Source: Brevibacterium sp.
GTDB lineage: Bacteria > Actinomycetota > Actinomycetes > Actinomycetales > Brevibacteriaceae
Direction: 5' to 3'
NCBI RefSeq assembly: GCF_031179145.1
Contig: NZ_JAPSIB010000007.1
Coordinates: 62,001 to 126,000, forward strand
Length of the DNA stretch: 64,000 nt
In this document: in pieces, positions 34,622 to 43,319 of the stretch
How positions within the stretch are numbered: position 1 is the stretch's first letter
Layout of the letters: every line of letters begins with the position of its first letter
Position numbers and translations under genes: made by a program
Notes under the pieces: generated by a model
What the model was told of the DNA's origin: nothing
The model's database searches: none
The model's input: the letters and a program-made list of their open reading frames with translations, nothing else

Positions 34622-35317
34622 ATGTCCACCGTTCCCGAAGCCAACACCACCCCGACCACTCCTGCGCATCAGCACCCTCTCGCGCTCCGCCCGCCCCGAG
34701 CGTGGGCCTGGACCGGAGTTGCCGCCGGTGCGCTCGGCATCGCCACGATTCAGGCCTCTCTGGCCACCTCGATCAACTGGGCGGCCTCAGCGGGCGACGC
34801 CGATGCCATGCTCGCCGACGCCGCGGGCAAGCAGATGGCCTTCATCGTCTTCCATGTCCTGTCCATGCTCACCTTCCTCGCCTTGCCCGTCTTCGGCGCC
34901 GGCCTCAAACGCAGGCTCGACCAGCAGGGGCCTGCGAGCGGGCTGCACGGTCAAGTCGCTCTCGGCGGAATCATGCTCACCACGGTTGCCTTGCTCCTGG
35001 GCAGCGGCCTCAACACCCAATTCGCACTCGGCCTCTCGGACCCGTCGACGTACGTGCCCGAATCCGTCGCCTTCTACACCGACTGGGTAGCGACGATCCC
35101 CTGGCTGTGGGTGGGTACCGGACTGTCGGCCCTAGCGGTGGCGGCGGCCTCCCTGCGGCATGGGGCAGTGCACCGGTGGATCGGCATCGTCTCGCTCATC
35201 TTCGGCCTGCTCATCATCCTCACCGGGGTCTCGCCGTTCCAATACCTGGCCGGATTCATCGGCCCGGTCTGGGTGCTCATCGTCTCCCTCGGCTTCGCCT
35301 TGGGCGACCGGCGCTGA
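34622..35317 (+). CDS. Polytopic membrane protein, unknown
   Basis: 231 aa. A 30-residue Pro/Thr/His tail (cytosolic or exposed), then about six membrane helices; several are Gly/Ala/Leu rich (VALGGIMLTTVALLLGSGL). I do not recognise a family. Very strong ribosome site AAGGAGG at 34611-34617. It precedes a histidine kinase/regulator pair by 98 bases and may be an accessory sensor or a target of that pair. Confidence 0.72.
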   Translation: MSTVPEANTTPTTPAHQHPLALRPPRAWAWTGVAAGALGIATIQASLATSINWAASAGDADAMLADAAGKQMAFIVFHVLSMLTFLALPVFGAGLKRRLDQQGPASGLHGQVALGGIMLTTVALLLGSGLNTQFALGLSDPSTYVPESVAFYTDWVATIPWLWVGTGLSALAVAAASLRHGAVHRWIGIVSLIFGLLIILTGVSPFQYLAGFIGPVWVLIVSLGFALGDRR

Positions 35318-35403
35318 CCGTGCGCGCGCCTCGGCCAGAGGCTGCAGCGGACTGCCCCGCGATGTCCTCACCGCGGGGTATTCCGCCGGTTCGGCCCGCG
35401 CGG

Positions 35404-35409
35404 TACTGT
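35404..35409 (+). promoter_or_regulatory. -10 of the kinase gene, probable leaderless start
   Basis: TACTGT at 35404-35409 ends six bases before the ATG at 35416, and no ribosome site is present in between; a leaderless mRNA is likely. Confidence 0.4.
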
Positions 35410-35415
35410 TCAGCC

Positions 35416-37539
35416 ATGACGACGCCGCAGGTCCGCCGTGCCGGACGCCCTCGGGCGGGGATCGCCGTGCTGATCGCAGCAGCGCTGCCGGCCCTGGCGG
35501 GAGTGCTGCTGCAGATCGCCAGCCGCGCCGAGCTCACCCCCGATTCGCTGTTCCTCGCCGTCGACGCGATGGTCGGCCTCGTCTACGGGACCGTCGCCGC
35601 TGTGATCCTCTCCCGTCGCAGCCACCCCGTGGCCTGGCTCACCGCCCTCACCGCTGTGGGAGGAGGCCTTGCCACTCTGGGCGGCGGCTGGGCATCGTTC
35701 GCCATGGCCCGCGACCTCCCGGCCGACGACGCCGGCATCTTCCTCTTCGGCTCTGCCTGGGTGCCGGGCACCCTCGCGCTGTTCCTCGTCGTGCCGTGGC
35801 TCGTGCGCGAGACACCGTTGCCCCGCAGCTCCACGTGCGGCCTGGCCGTGGGAATCGCGGTCACCCTCGCACTCACCGTTCAGCGCCTCGTGTTCCCGAC
35901 GAGCGACAACACGTGGGTCCTCATCGGCGTCGTAACCTGGGGGTTGGTCACCGCCGCGACTGTGCACCGGCGCCACCGCTTCGGGCCCGTGGACGAGCGC
36001 AACGGGCTCGGCCTCCTGGCCCTGGGAACCGCGGTGATGGCGGCGTCGTTCCTCCCCCTGCTGCTGGTTCCGTACACCTCGACGAGCGTCCTCTTCCTCG
36101 TCCCGATCTCCCACCTGGCCTGCCAGGCCCTGTTCCCCGGTGCACTGCTGGTCACCGTGCTGCGCAACCGGCTATGGGGCATCGATCTTGCTGTGAGCCG
36201 CGGAGTGCTCGCGGGGCTGCTCACCCTGATCATGGTCATCGTCTACGCGGCGCTCGTGTGGACGGCGTCGTCCCTGGTCGGGAACTCCACGATCGCCCAG
36301 CTCGTCGCCGCTGTCGGCGTCGTCCTCGCCGTCCAGCCGATCCGGTCCAGCCTCGACGCCCGGGTCCGCCGTCTGGTGTGGGGCGAAGCGGCCTCGGCCG
36401 GACGTGCCGCCCTGCAGATCGGCGCGAGCCTGACCACCCCCAGCCGCCCGGCCGAGCTCCTGGACAGGCTCGCTGCCGCAATCGGTGAGACGCTGCGGTT
36501 GGAGTCGGTGACCCTGACTCTGCCCGATGGCGCGACGGCCGGGCATTGGGGCACCCCGACGAGCCCGCCCCTGGAGAGGGCCATGGTGCGCAGCCCCGCC
36601 ACCGGCGCCGAGGCGGTTGCTGCGTCTGCCGGCACCGAGGCGGTGACTGCGAACCAATCACCGACCGCCGAGGCGGTCGGTGCCGAGCTCGGGACCCTGA
36701 CCTTCACTCCCCGCCCGGGTGAGCGGCTCGACCGGCGCACCTTCGACGCCCTCGCGAGGGTCGAACCCCTGCTCGCCGTGGGCCTGAGCCTGATCCGGGC
36801 CACCGCCGAGGTGACCGAGGCCAAGGATGCCGCGACGCAGGCCAGGGATGTCGCCGATCGGGCACGGGAGGCGACGTCCCGGGCACGCCTGGCCGAGCGG
36901 CAGCTGATCCGGCGCGAGCTCCACGACGGTATCGGGCCGTGGCTCTCCGGACTGCACCTGGGCATCCAGGGGGCACGCAATGTGCTGCGTTCGGATCCGC
37001 AGACCGCTGATGAGGTGCTTGAGGCGTTGCAGAACGAGGCGGCGCAACGGGTCCAGGACATCCGGCTGTTCTCGCGCAGCCTGCTGCCGCCGGTCCTTGA
37101 GGAACGCGGACTGGCCGCTGCCGTCGAGCAGCTCGCCTCCCGCTACGCCCAGACGGGCTTCACTCTCAAGCTCGGCGGCCTGCTCGCCCACGATCCCAAC
37201 TCCCTGCGTGGACTCGATGCCCGCGTGACGGCTGCCGCGTACGCGGTCATCGCCGAGTCCTCGCTCAACAGCTCCAGATATGCAGGAGTCGACGACGCGG
37301 AGGCAAGAGTGGAGTGGACCGATGACCCGCAGCCGGTCGATGCGCCTCGGGGAATCGTCGTCGAATGCCGGGACTACGGAGTGGGACGAGCACCCGACTC
37401 CGCTGACGGAGTCGGCACCCGTTCGATGCGCGAACGCGTCGAAGAGCTCGGCGGCCGATTCAGCATCGGACCCGCAGAAGGCGGCGGAACCCTCGTGCGC
37501 ACTCAGCTGCCCCTCGTTCCGCTCGAGGTGTCACCATGA
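35416..37539 (+). CDS. Large multi-pass sensor histidine kinase (HisKA_3)
   Basis: 707 aa. Eight or so membrane helices in the first 310 residues, then a GAF-like or linker region rich in Ala/Glu (a TGAEAVAASAGTEAVTANQ stretch shows a short repeat), a coiled coil of Ala/Arg/Glu (about 455-495), and the dimer-phosphoacceptor motif RRELHDGIGPWLSGLHL with His near residue 503. The ATPase part has GVGTRSMRERVEELGGRF. I take ATG 35416; a much longer upstream frame is rejected because it runs through the preceding gene. Its stop overlaps the regulator gene. Confidence 0.88.
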   Translation: MTTPQVRRAGRPRAGIAVLIAAALPALAGVLLQIASRAELTPDSLFLAVDAMVGLVYGTVAAVILSRRSHPVAWLTALTAVGGGLATLGGGWASFAMARDLPADDAGIFLFGSAWVPGTLALFLVVPWLVRETPLPRSSTCGLAVGIAVTLALTVQRLVFPTSDNTWVLIGVVTWGLVTAATVHRRHRFGPVDERNGLGLLALGTAVMAASFLPLLLVPYTSTSVLFLVPISHLACQALFPGALLVTVLRNRLWGIDLAVSRGVLAGLLTLIMVIVYAALVWTASSLVGNSTIAQLVAAVGVVLAVQPIRSSLDARVRRLVWGEAASAGRAALQIGASLTTPSRPAELLDRLAAAIGETLRLESVTLTLPDGATAGHWGTPTSPPLERAMVRSPATGAEAVAASAGTEAVTANQSPTAEAVGAELGTLTFTPRPGERLDRRTFDALARVEPLLAVGLSLIRATAEVTEAKDAATQARDVADRAREATSRARLAERQLIRRELHDGIGPWLSGLHLGIQGARNVLRSDPQTADEVLEALQNEAAQRVQDIRLFSRSLLPPVLEERGLAAAVEQLASRYAQTGFTLKLGGLLAHDPNSLRGLDARVTAAAYAVIAESSLNSSRYAGVDDAEARVEWTDDPQPVDAPRGIVVECRDYGVGRAPDSADGVGTRSMRERVEELGGRFSIGPAEGGGTLVRTQLPLVPLEVSP

Positions 37540-38231
37540 CCGCAGGCCAGCCGGCGCCGCGCGGGCAGGAGCCGGGAACGATCAGGGTCGTCGTCATCGA
37601 TGACCATCCCGTGTTCCGGATGGGGATGACGGCTCTGCTCAATTCCCTGCCCGGGATCACCGTGACCGGCCAGGCCTCGAGCGTCGCAGACGCCCGCGAA
37701 CTGTTCGCGTCGCCCGGTCCTGGGTCGGTCGACGTCGTACTCATGGATCTCGATCTCGGAGATGGCTCGGGGGTCGACCTCACCCGGGAGCTGCTCCAGC
37801 AGCACCCCGGGATCAATGTTCTCGTCGTGACTATGCACGAGGATGACGACGCCGTCGTGGCCTCCGTCCGAGCGGGTGCACGCGGCTTCCTCGTGAAATC
37901 GGCACCACCGGACTCCGTGGAGCGGGCAGTCCGGGCCGTGGCGGCGGGAGAGCTCATCCTCTCCCCAAGCGTCACCGCGCAGGCTCTGTCCTATGTCATG
38001 GGCGGACAGAGGGCTGCTCGGCTGCCGTTCCCCCAGCTGACTCCGCGGGAGCGGGAAGTCCTCGACCTGGTCGCGTACGGCCTCGACAACACTGCCATCG
38101 CCAGCCGGCTTTCGCTGAATCCGAAGACAGTGCGCAACACAGTGGCCACTGTGCTCGCGAAACTGTCAATGCGCGACAGGTCCGAGGCCATCGTCCGCGC
38201 CCGCGCCGAAGGTCTCGGCGGAGACATCTAG
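37536..38231 (+). CDS. NarL/LuxR-family response regulator
   Basis: 231 aa. Receiver with VVVIDDHPVFRMGM and phospho-acceptor D71 (DVVLMDLDLGDGSG), Lys in FLVKSAPPDSV; LuxR helix-turn-helix LTPREREVLDLVAYGLDNTA to NTVATVLAKLSMRDRSEA. The ATG overlaps the kinase stop by four bases. Cognate of the preceding kinase. Targets are unknown; the membrane protein at 34622 is the nearest candidate. Confidence 0.92.
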   Translation: MTAGQPAPRGQEPGTIRVVVIDDHPVFRMGMTALLNSLPGITVTGQASSVADARELFASPGPGSVDVVLMDLDLGDGSGVDLTRELLQQHPGINVLVVTMHEDDDAVVASVRAGARGFLVKSAPPDSVERAVRAVAAGELILSPSVTAQALSYVMGGQRAARLPFPQLTPREREVLDLVAYGLDNTAIASRLSLNPKTVRNTVATVLAKLSMRDRSEAIVRARAEGLGGDI

Positions 38232-38234
38232 ACT

Positions 38235-38284
38235 GGTCACAGCAGGGTGAGATCCTGTCGCGGGGTCTCACGACCGCTGTCACC
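38235..38284 (+). terminator. Two-tier hairpin between regulator and reductase genes
   Basis: Outer arms GGTCACAGC (38235-38243) and GCTGTCACC (38276-38284, one mismatch) enclose inner arms GTGAGATCC (38247-38255) and GGTCTCAC (38264-38271). It follows the regulator by four bases and precedes the aldo/keto reductase ribosome site; terminator or leader structure. Confidence 0.5.
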
Positions 38285-38310
38285 TCGCCCATCGTCGCAA
38301 AGGAGCATCC

Positions 38311-39351
38311 GTGTATCAGGCAGCTGAGGATCGCTACGATTCCATTCCGTATCGTCGGGTCGGCCGCTCAGGTCTGGTGCTGCCCGCCCTCTCCTTGGGT
38401 CTGTGGCACAACTTCGGCGACGACGTTCCCTTCCAGAACCAACGTGACATCGTCCGCCGCGCCTTCGACCTCGGCATCACCCACTTCGATCTGGCCAACA
38501 ACTACGGCCCGCCTCCAGGTTCGGCGGAGACGAACTTCGGGCGCTTGCTGGCTGAGGACCTGAAGTCGTATCGGGACGAATTGATCATCTCGACCAAAGC
38601 CGGCTGGGCGATGCATCCCGGGCCCTATGGCGGCCCCGGAGGCAGCCGGAAGTACCTGCTGTCCAGTCTCGACGCCTCCCTGCGCCGTTTGGGCCTCGAC
38701 TACGTCGACATCTTCTACTCCCATCGCCCTGATGCCTCGACGCCGCTCGAGGAGACGGTGGCCGCGCTCGACGCCGCTGTGCGCTCCGGCCGCGCCCTCT
38801 ATGCCGGAATCTCCTCCTATTCGGCCGCAGACACCGCAGCTGCGGCGGCGATCGCCCGCGATCTCGGCACCCCGCTGCTCATCCACCAGCCCTCGTACTC
38901 CATGCTCAACCGGTGGATCGAGACGGACAGTCTCCTCGACACCACCGAATCCGAGGGGCTCGGAGTCATCGCCTTCTCTGCTCTGGCCCAGGGTCTGCTC
39001 ACGGACAAATACCTGGGAGGTGTACCCGAGGACTCTCGTGCGGGCAGGAAGGCCCCGTCGTTCAAAGAGGGGTTCCTGTCCCAGGACAATGTGGCTCGCA
39101 TCCGTGCCCTGGGCGAGATCGCGAAGCGCCGCGGCCAGTCCTTGGCGCAGATGGCGCTGGCCTGGGCTCTGCGCGACGACCGCGTGTCCTCCCTGGTCAT
39201 CGGCGCGAGCCGGGTCGAGCAGCTCGAACACAATGTCGCGGCTCTGGCGGCCGAGCCGTTCACGGACGAGGAGTTGGCCGAGATCGACGACTACGCAGTC
39301 GACTCAGGCATCGACATCTGGGCGGATGCACGCCGCAGCACCCAGGCCTGA
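38311..39351 (+). CDS. Aldo/keto reductase (YghZ/glyceraldehyde-3-phosphate-reductase type)
   Basis: 346 aa, TIM-barrel NAD(P)H oxidoreductase. The active-site Asp/Tyr are in FDLANNYGPPPGSAE, Lys in STKAGW, His in FYSHRPD. The loop LAQGLLTDKYLGGVPEDSRA and LVIGASRVEQLEHN are typical of the YghZ subgroup, which reduces methylglyoxal or related aldehydes. GTG start at 38311 with AAAGGAGC upstream. Ends nine bases from a convergent unknown gene. Confidence 0.88.
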   Translation: MYQAAEDRYDSIPYRRVGRSGLVLPALSLGLWHNFGDDVPFQNQRDIVRRAFDLGITHFDLANNYGPPPGSAETNFGRLLAEDLKSYRDELIISTKAGWAMHPGPYGGPGGSRKYLLSSLDASLRRLGLDYVDIFYSHRPDASTPLEETVAALDAAVRSGRALYAGISSYSAADTAAAAAIARDLGTPLLIHQPSYSMLNRWIETDSLLDTTESEGLGVIAFSALAQGLLTDKYLGGVPEDSRAGRKAPSFKEGFLSQDNVARIRALGEIAKRRGQSLAQMALAWALRDDRVSSLVIGASRVEQLEHNVAALAAEPFTDEELAEIDDYAVDSGIDIWADARRSTQA

Positions 39352-39360
39352 GCCGAGCCC

Positions 39361-39888
39361 TCACGCGTCGGAGCTCTGCCCTTCCTCGAGTCCGGCGTTC
39401 GGAGTGCTCAGCCCGGCGATCGTGAGCAGGTGGTGGTACGTCGCCCCAGAGCGCTGACTCGGCAGCCGCGTCCACCCCTCGAGAACAGGATTGGCGGTCG
39501 GTGCGTCCGAGACGACTGCCTGCAGGTCGGGAACCGTGTCGATGTCGAGACCGACCATCAGCTGCACTGCCTGTTCGATCACCTCGGCTTTGAGGGGAGC
39601 ACCGGGATGAGTGTTCGCAGGCTTGCGGTTCTCCACCACGTCGGCGGCCCAGGCACGCGCACCTCCCCCTCCGGCGATCGAGTACTGCAGTGCCCTGGCG
39701 CCGTCGGTCCGTCCGTGCCTGGCAACGTATCGCTCGACGACATTGGCCACGGCACGGGGATGCGAGCCGGTGGTGAAGACCGCCGCGATGATGCACAGCG
39801 CCAGGCTCGCGGGAAATCGCAGGTGGACGCTGACCTCCTCGCTGCCGTGCGCCGGGTCTGAGCTGACCGGGATGTCTGTGACCGTCAT
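39361..39888 (-). CDS. Unknown protein
   Basis: 175 aa, starting MTVTDIPVSSDPAHGSEEVS. Moderately hydrophobic near 28-45 (LALCIIAAVFTTGSHP), otherwise soluble. Segments such as ALQYSIAGGGGARAWAADVV and LEGWTRLPSQRSGATYHHLL do not recall any family to me. Composition is a little less GC-extreme at its start. It is convergent with the aldo/keto reductase and divergent from the nuclease gene; no function is suggested by the context. Confidence 0.6.
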   Translation of the reverse strand: MTVTDIPVSSDPAHGSEEVSVHLRFPASLALCIIAAVFTTGSHPRAVANVVERYVARHGRTDGARALQYSIAGGGGARAWAADVVENRKPANTHPGAPLKAEVIEQAVQLMVGLDIDTVPDLQAVVSDAPTANPVLEGWTRLPSQRSGATYHHLLTIAGLSTPNAGLEEGQSSDA

Positions 39889-40004
39889 TGCTCTGCCTTT
39901 CGTTGGAGCCGCTGTGAAGCGGCGAGCGGCCCCGAACCCATGTCCAGGACCGAGTGAGCATTCACGCTAGACCCCGGCCCGGACACGAAACCCCGCGGTG
40001 GCGT

Positions 40005-40010
40005 TACGAT
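40005..40010 (+). promoter_or_regulatory. -10 of the bifunctional-nuclease gene
   Basis: TACGAT at 40005-40010; start of transcription would be about 40017, giving a 25-nt leader that contains GGGAG before the ATG at 40042. Confidence 0.35.
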
Positions 40011-40041
40011 GGCAGTATCTGCTCGAACGACGGGAGCCGTC

Positions 40042-40548
40042 ATGGTTCAGGTACATGTCCTCGGCGTCGCGCTCGACGCCAAGCAGCAGCACATCGTGCT
40101 GTTGAAGCCGCTGGTCGAGGAGCTCGGCGAGAGCCGGGTGCTGCCGATCTGGATCGGTGAGCAGGAGGCGACATCGATCCTCGTCGCCGTTTCGGGAGCG
40201 TCGGCTCCGCGGCCGCTCTCCCACGACCTGATGAAGACCCTCCTCGACGCCCTCGACGCCGATGTCGATCGGGTCGAGGTGGAGCGCATCGACGGCGGCA
40301 CCTTCTACGCCTCCATCACTCTCCGCGGTCCGTCCGGAGCGCATGTCATCGATGCCCGACCTTCGGATGCGATCGCCCTGGCGGTGCGGATGCACGCGCC
40401 TCTGTTCGTCGCCGAGGAAGTCCTGGCGGAAGCCGCGATCCCCGGTTCCTTCATCGATCAGAGCGGGGCCGACGAGGAGACCGAACACGAGCTCGACGAG
40501 TTCAAGAAGTTCATCGAAGGGGTGGACCCCGAGGACTTCAAGGGGTGA
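40042..40548 (+). CDS. Bifunctional nuclease family (DUF151)
   Basis: 168 aa. The opening VLGVALDAKQQHIVLLKP and LPIWIGEQEATSI, then IDARPSDAIALAVRMHAPLF, are the DUF151 hallmarks. Plant and mycobacterial relatives show weak DNase/RNase activity; in vivo role is uncertain. An acidic C-terminal tail (EETEHELDEFKKF) follows. Start at ATG 40042 with GGGAG at 40032-40036; an ATG at 40009 overlaps the presumed -10. Confidence 0.88.
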   Translation: MVQVHVLGVALDAKQQHIVLLKPLVEELGESRVLPIWIGEQEATSILVAVSGASAPRPLSHDLMKTLLDALDADVDRVEVERIDGGTFYASITLRGPSGAHVIDARPSDAIALAVRMHAPLFVAEEVLAEAAIPGSFIDQSGADEETEHELDEFKKFIEGVDPEDFKG

Positions 40549-40606
40549 GCGCCCGGCGACGCAACCCGTCTTGCGCCCGGGCACTGGATGCGCAAAGGTC
40601 TGGGAC

Positions 40607-42238
40607 ATGACATCCACTGTTGAACGCGCACGTGAACTCGCCGCAGATGCCTTCGGTTGGGAGCAGCTGCGCCACGGTCAGGAAGACGCCATCACGGCGC
40701 TCGCCGCGGGGCGGGACACCCTGTGCGTCATGCCGACGGCGTACGGCAAGTCGGCGATCTATCAGATCGCCGGCATGCTCGTCGAGGGGGCAACCGTCGT
40801 CGTCTCTCCCCTCATCGCCCTCCAGCTCGACCAGATGGAAGGCCTGGCCGACGCCCCCGACGCACCCGAAGCCGTTGCCGTGAACTCCGCGCAGAGCGAA
40901 TCGCGCAATGAGGCCGCGTGGGAGACGATCGCCGTCGGTGAGTCCGAGTTCGTCTTCCTCGCCCCTGAGCAGTTGGCGAAGCCGGAGGTCGTCGATCAGC
41001 TCGCCGCCGTCGGCGTCTCACTGTTCGTCGTGGACGAAGCGCACTGCGTGTCCGCGTGGGGGCACGACTTCCGCCCGGACTATCTGCGACTCGGCGCCGT
41101 CATCGATCGTCTCGGGCATCCAACGACCCTCGCGCTCACCGCGACCGGCGCCCCGCCGGTGCGCGACGAGATCGTCGAGCGTCTCGGATTCCGCGACCCT
41201 CTCGTGCTCACCCGCGGCTTCGACCGGGAGAACCTGTGGCTGGGAGTCACGCGGCACGAGTCCGACAGCGACAAGCGCGAGGCCGTGATCGAGCAGGTCT
41301 CCGCGCAGACCACTCCGGGTCTGGTCTATGTCGCGACCCGGCGGGCGGCCGAGGAGTACGCGGCCGCACTCACCGAGCGGGGCCTGCGGGCAGCCGCCTA
41401 TCACGCAGGGCTTCCGGCCAAGGAGCGGACTCGCGTCCACGAAGCGTTCCTCGATGACGAGCTCGACGTGGTGGCCGCCACCAACGCCTTCGGAATGGGA
41501 ATCGACAAGCCGAACGTGCGGTTCGTCATCCATGCCGCCGTGACGGAATCCCTCGACAGCTACTACCAGGAGATCGGCCGTGCCGGTCGAGACGGTGAAC
41601 CGGCGACGATCCAGCTGCACTATCGTGCCGAGGACCTGGGCCTGCGCCGCTTCTTCGCCGCTCGGCATCCCGACTCCGAGCTCGTGCACGCGATCGTGGA
41701 GACCCTCCGAGCGGCCGATGGGCCTGTGCGCAATGCCGATCTCGCCCAGACCGTCGATGCGAACCCGCGCAAGGTCAGCGGTCTCGTCGGCCTGCTGCAC
41801 GACGCGGTCGTCGTCGAACGGGTGCCGGCCGGCATCCACCTCTCCAGCCAGTTCAGGGGCTCGGCCGACGACGCCGTCGACCTGGCTGAGGCCCAAGCGG
41901 ACATGCGGGAGCGGATCGACGAGTCACGGATCGAGATGATGCGCGGCTATGCCGAAACCCAGGGGTGCCGCCGGCAGTACCTGCTCGGCTACTTCGGAGA
42001 AACACTGGGGAGACCTTGCGGCAACTGCGATCGCTGCGACGCAGGAACGTCGGAGGCCGCTGACGTGATCGAGAATGACCCGTACGCAGTCCAGACACGA
42101 GTGCGGCACGTCGACTGGGGCGACGGGGTCGTCATGAGCACCGAGGACGATCGCATCACCGTGTTCTTCGACCGTGAGGGCTACAAGGTCCTCGCCCGCA
42201 CCCTGATCGCCGACGAAAAGCTCCTCGAAACCGTCTGA
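40607..42238 (+). CDS. RecQ-family ATP-dependent DNA helicase
   Basis: 543 aa. Helicase core: motif I PTAYGKSAIYQ, motif II VVDEAHCVSAWGHDFRPDY (DEAH and the RecQ-specific aromatic loop), motif VI QEIGRAGRDG. The zinc-binding segment is visible in CRRQYLLGYFGE and CGNCDRC. A short C-terminal part ends at residue 543, so a winged helix is reduced and an HRDC domain is missing. Motif I has Ala-Tyr where most have Gly-Gly. Start ATG 40607 has AAAGG at 40595-40599. Ends seven bases from a convergent gene. Confidence 0.88.
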   Translation: MTSTVERARELAADAFGWEQLRHGQEDAITALAAGRDTLCVMPTAYGKSAIYQIAGMLVEGATVVVSPLIALQLDQMEGLADAPDAPEAVAVNSAQSESRNEAAWETIAVGESEFVFLAPEQLAKPEVVDQLAAVGVSLFVVDEAHCVSAWGHDFRPDYLRLGAVIDRLGHPTTLALTATGAPPVRDEIVERLGFRDPLVLTRGFDRENLWLGVTRHESDSDKREAVIEQVSAQTTPGLVYVATRRAAEEYAAALTERGLRAAAYHAGLPAKERTRVHEAFLDDELDVVAATNAFGMGIDKPNVRFVIHAAVTESLDSYYQEIGRAGRDGEPATIQLHYRAEDLGLRRFFAARHPDSELVHAIVETLRAADGPVRNADLAQTVDANPRKVSGLVGLLHDAVVVERVPAGIHLSSQFRGSADDAVDLAEAQADMRERIDESRIEMMRGYAETQGCRRQYLLGYFGETLGRPCGNCDRCDAGTSEAADVIENDPYAVQTRVRHVDWGDGVVMSTEDDRITVFFDREGYKVLARTLIADEKLLETV

Positions 42239-42245
42239 GGTGCGT

Positions 42246-43319
42246 TCAGCAGGCGTCGATCAAGTCCCCGATCAGCGCCCTCCACCTGGGCCGGAACACG
42301 TAGACGCAGACCAGGCGCAGCAGCGCCGCGCGTTCGTACACGCCGACGCGGGCAACATCCGCCCCCGTCGCCGAGGTGGCCGTCGCGATCGCGTGCACCA
42401 CTGCGTCGGCGTGGGGCTGCGACCAGATCCCCTGGCGGTGCCTCCACCAGGCATGGGCCCGCAGATTGCCCAGATCGAGTTCCCGTTCCCCGACGCAGGC
42501 GGTGTCGACGTCGAGCAGGCCGGGGCCGTGCTCCGAGTCCCACATCAGCTGCTTGTCGTGGAGGTCGCGGTGCAGCGGACCCCAGAGCCCCGCCGAGGTG
42601 CTCAGTTCGGCCTCGACGGCAGCGATCCCGCGCTCGAGGGATTCGAAGCGAGGCCCGTCGAGCAGAGGTTCGAGGAACGATTGCGCCCTGTCCCTCCACT
42701 CGCGCAGCACCCGGATCTCATCCTTCGCGGAGTGAACGGGCGTCAGGTGCCTCGGACGCGTCGGGTCCATGCTGCCGACGTCCTCCCCGGTCTCCTGCTG
42801 CGTCCCAGTCGCCCGGTCACTGCCCACCCTGGCCCAGGCGTCGAGCACCTCCGCCCACGCGCGCGTCCATTCCTCATCGCTGAAGGGCGACGGATCGTGA
42901 AGGCCCACTCCGGCGAGGGGACTGAGCACGACGGTCGAGTCATCGACGCGGATCACCTCGGGCATCCTGAACCCTGCTGCGAACGGGGCCGCGCTGAGGG
43001 TGCCGTCCACGACTGCTCGGGCTGCGCCGGTGCGCACGCATTTGGCGAATGTCCCGTCGCTGAGACGGACGACGGCGCGTTTGCCCGGTCGATGGGAGAT
43101 CAGCCGATTCCCCGGGCCGGACAGGCAGTGCGCCAACCCCGGCAGTCTCGGATCCTCACCTGCGGGAAGCACTGTCACCCGGCCGTCTTCGAGGAATCCG
43201 GACCGGAGACGCCCCTCATGCTCGGCCTCCACCGCGGTCCGACCGCGGCTCGCCGGCCACGCTCGGCGGATGGCCCAGCGGCGCCCACCCACCTCGATGG
43301 TGCCGGGGATCTCCGTCAT
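42246..43319 (-). CDS. APH-like phosphotransferase, second of two
   Basis: 357 aa. Kinase-like fold: catalytic loop LHRDLHDKQLMW and metal-binding DVDTACVGERELDLGNL, the pattern of aminoglycoside/choline-type small-molecule kinases. The N-terminal lobe is divergent (TVLPAGEDPRLPGLAHCL). The ATG shares bases with the stop of the preceding kinase gene (TGATG). Last gene of a six-gene overlapping unit with three glycosyltransferases and an exporter; it may phosphorylate a sugar precursor or product. Confidence 0.75.
   Translation of the reverse strand: MTEIPGTIEVGGRRWAIRRAWPASRGRTAVEAEHEGRLRSGFLEDGRVTVLPAGEDPRLPGLAHCLSGPGNRLISHRPGKRAVVRLSDGTFAKCVRTGAARAVVDGTLSAAPFAAGFRMPEVIRVDDSTVVLSPLAGVGLHDPSPFSDEEWTRAWAEVLDAWARVGSDRATGTQQETGEDVGSMDPTRPRHLTPVHSAKDEIRVLREWRDRAQSFLEPLLDGPRFESLERGIAAVEAELSTSAGLWGPLHRDLHDKQLMWDSEHGPGLLDVDTACVGERELDLGNLRAHAWWRHRQGIWSQPHADAVVHAIATATSATGADVARVGVYERAALLRLVCVYVFRPRWRALIGDLIDAC

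Noticed and set aside
34543-35415. Continuous upstream extension of the large kinase gene to a start at 34543
   Set aside because: The extra sequence is Arg/Ser-rich, runs through the well-supported membrane protein at 34622 in another frame, and lacks a ribosome site; the kinase begins cleanly at 35416.
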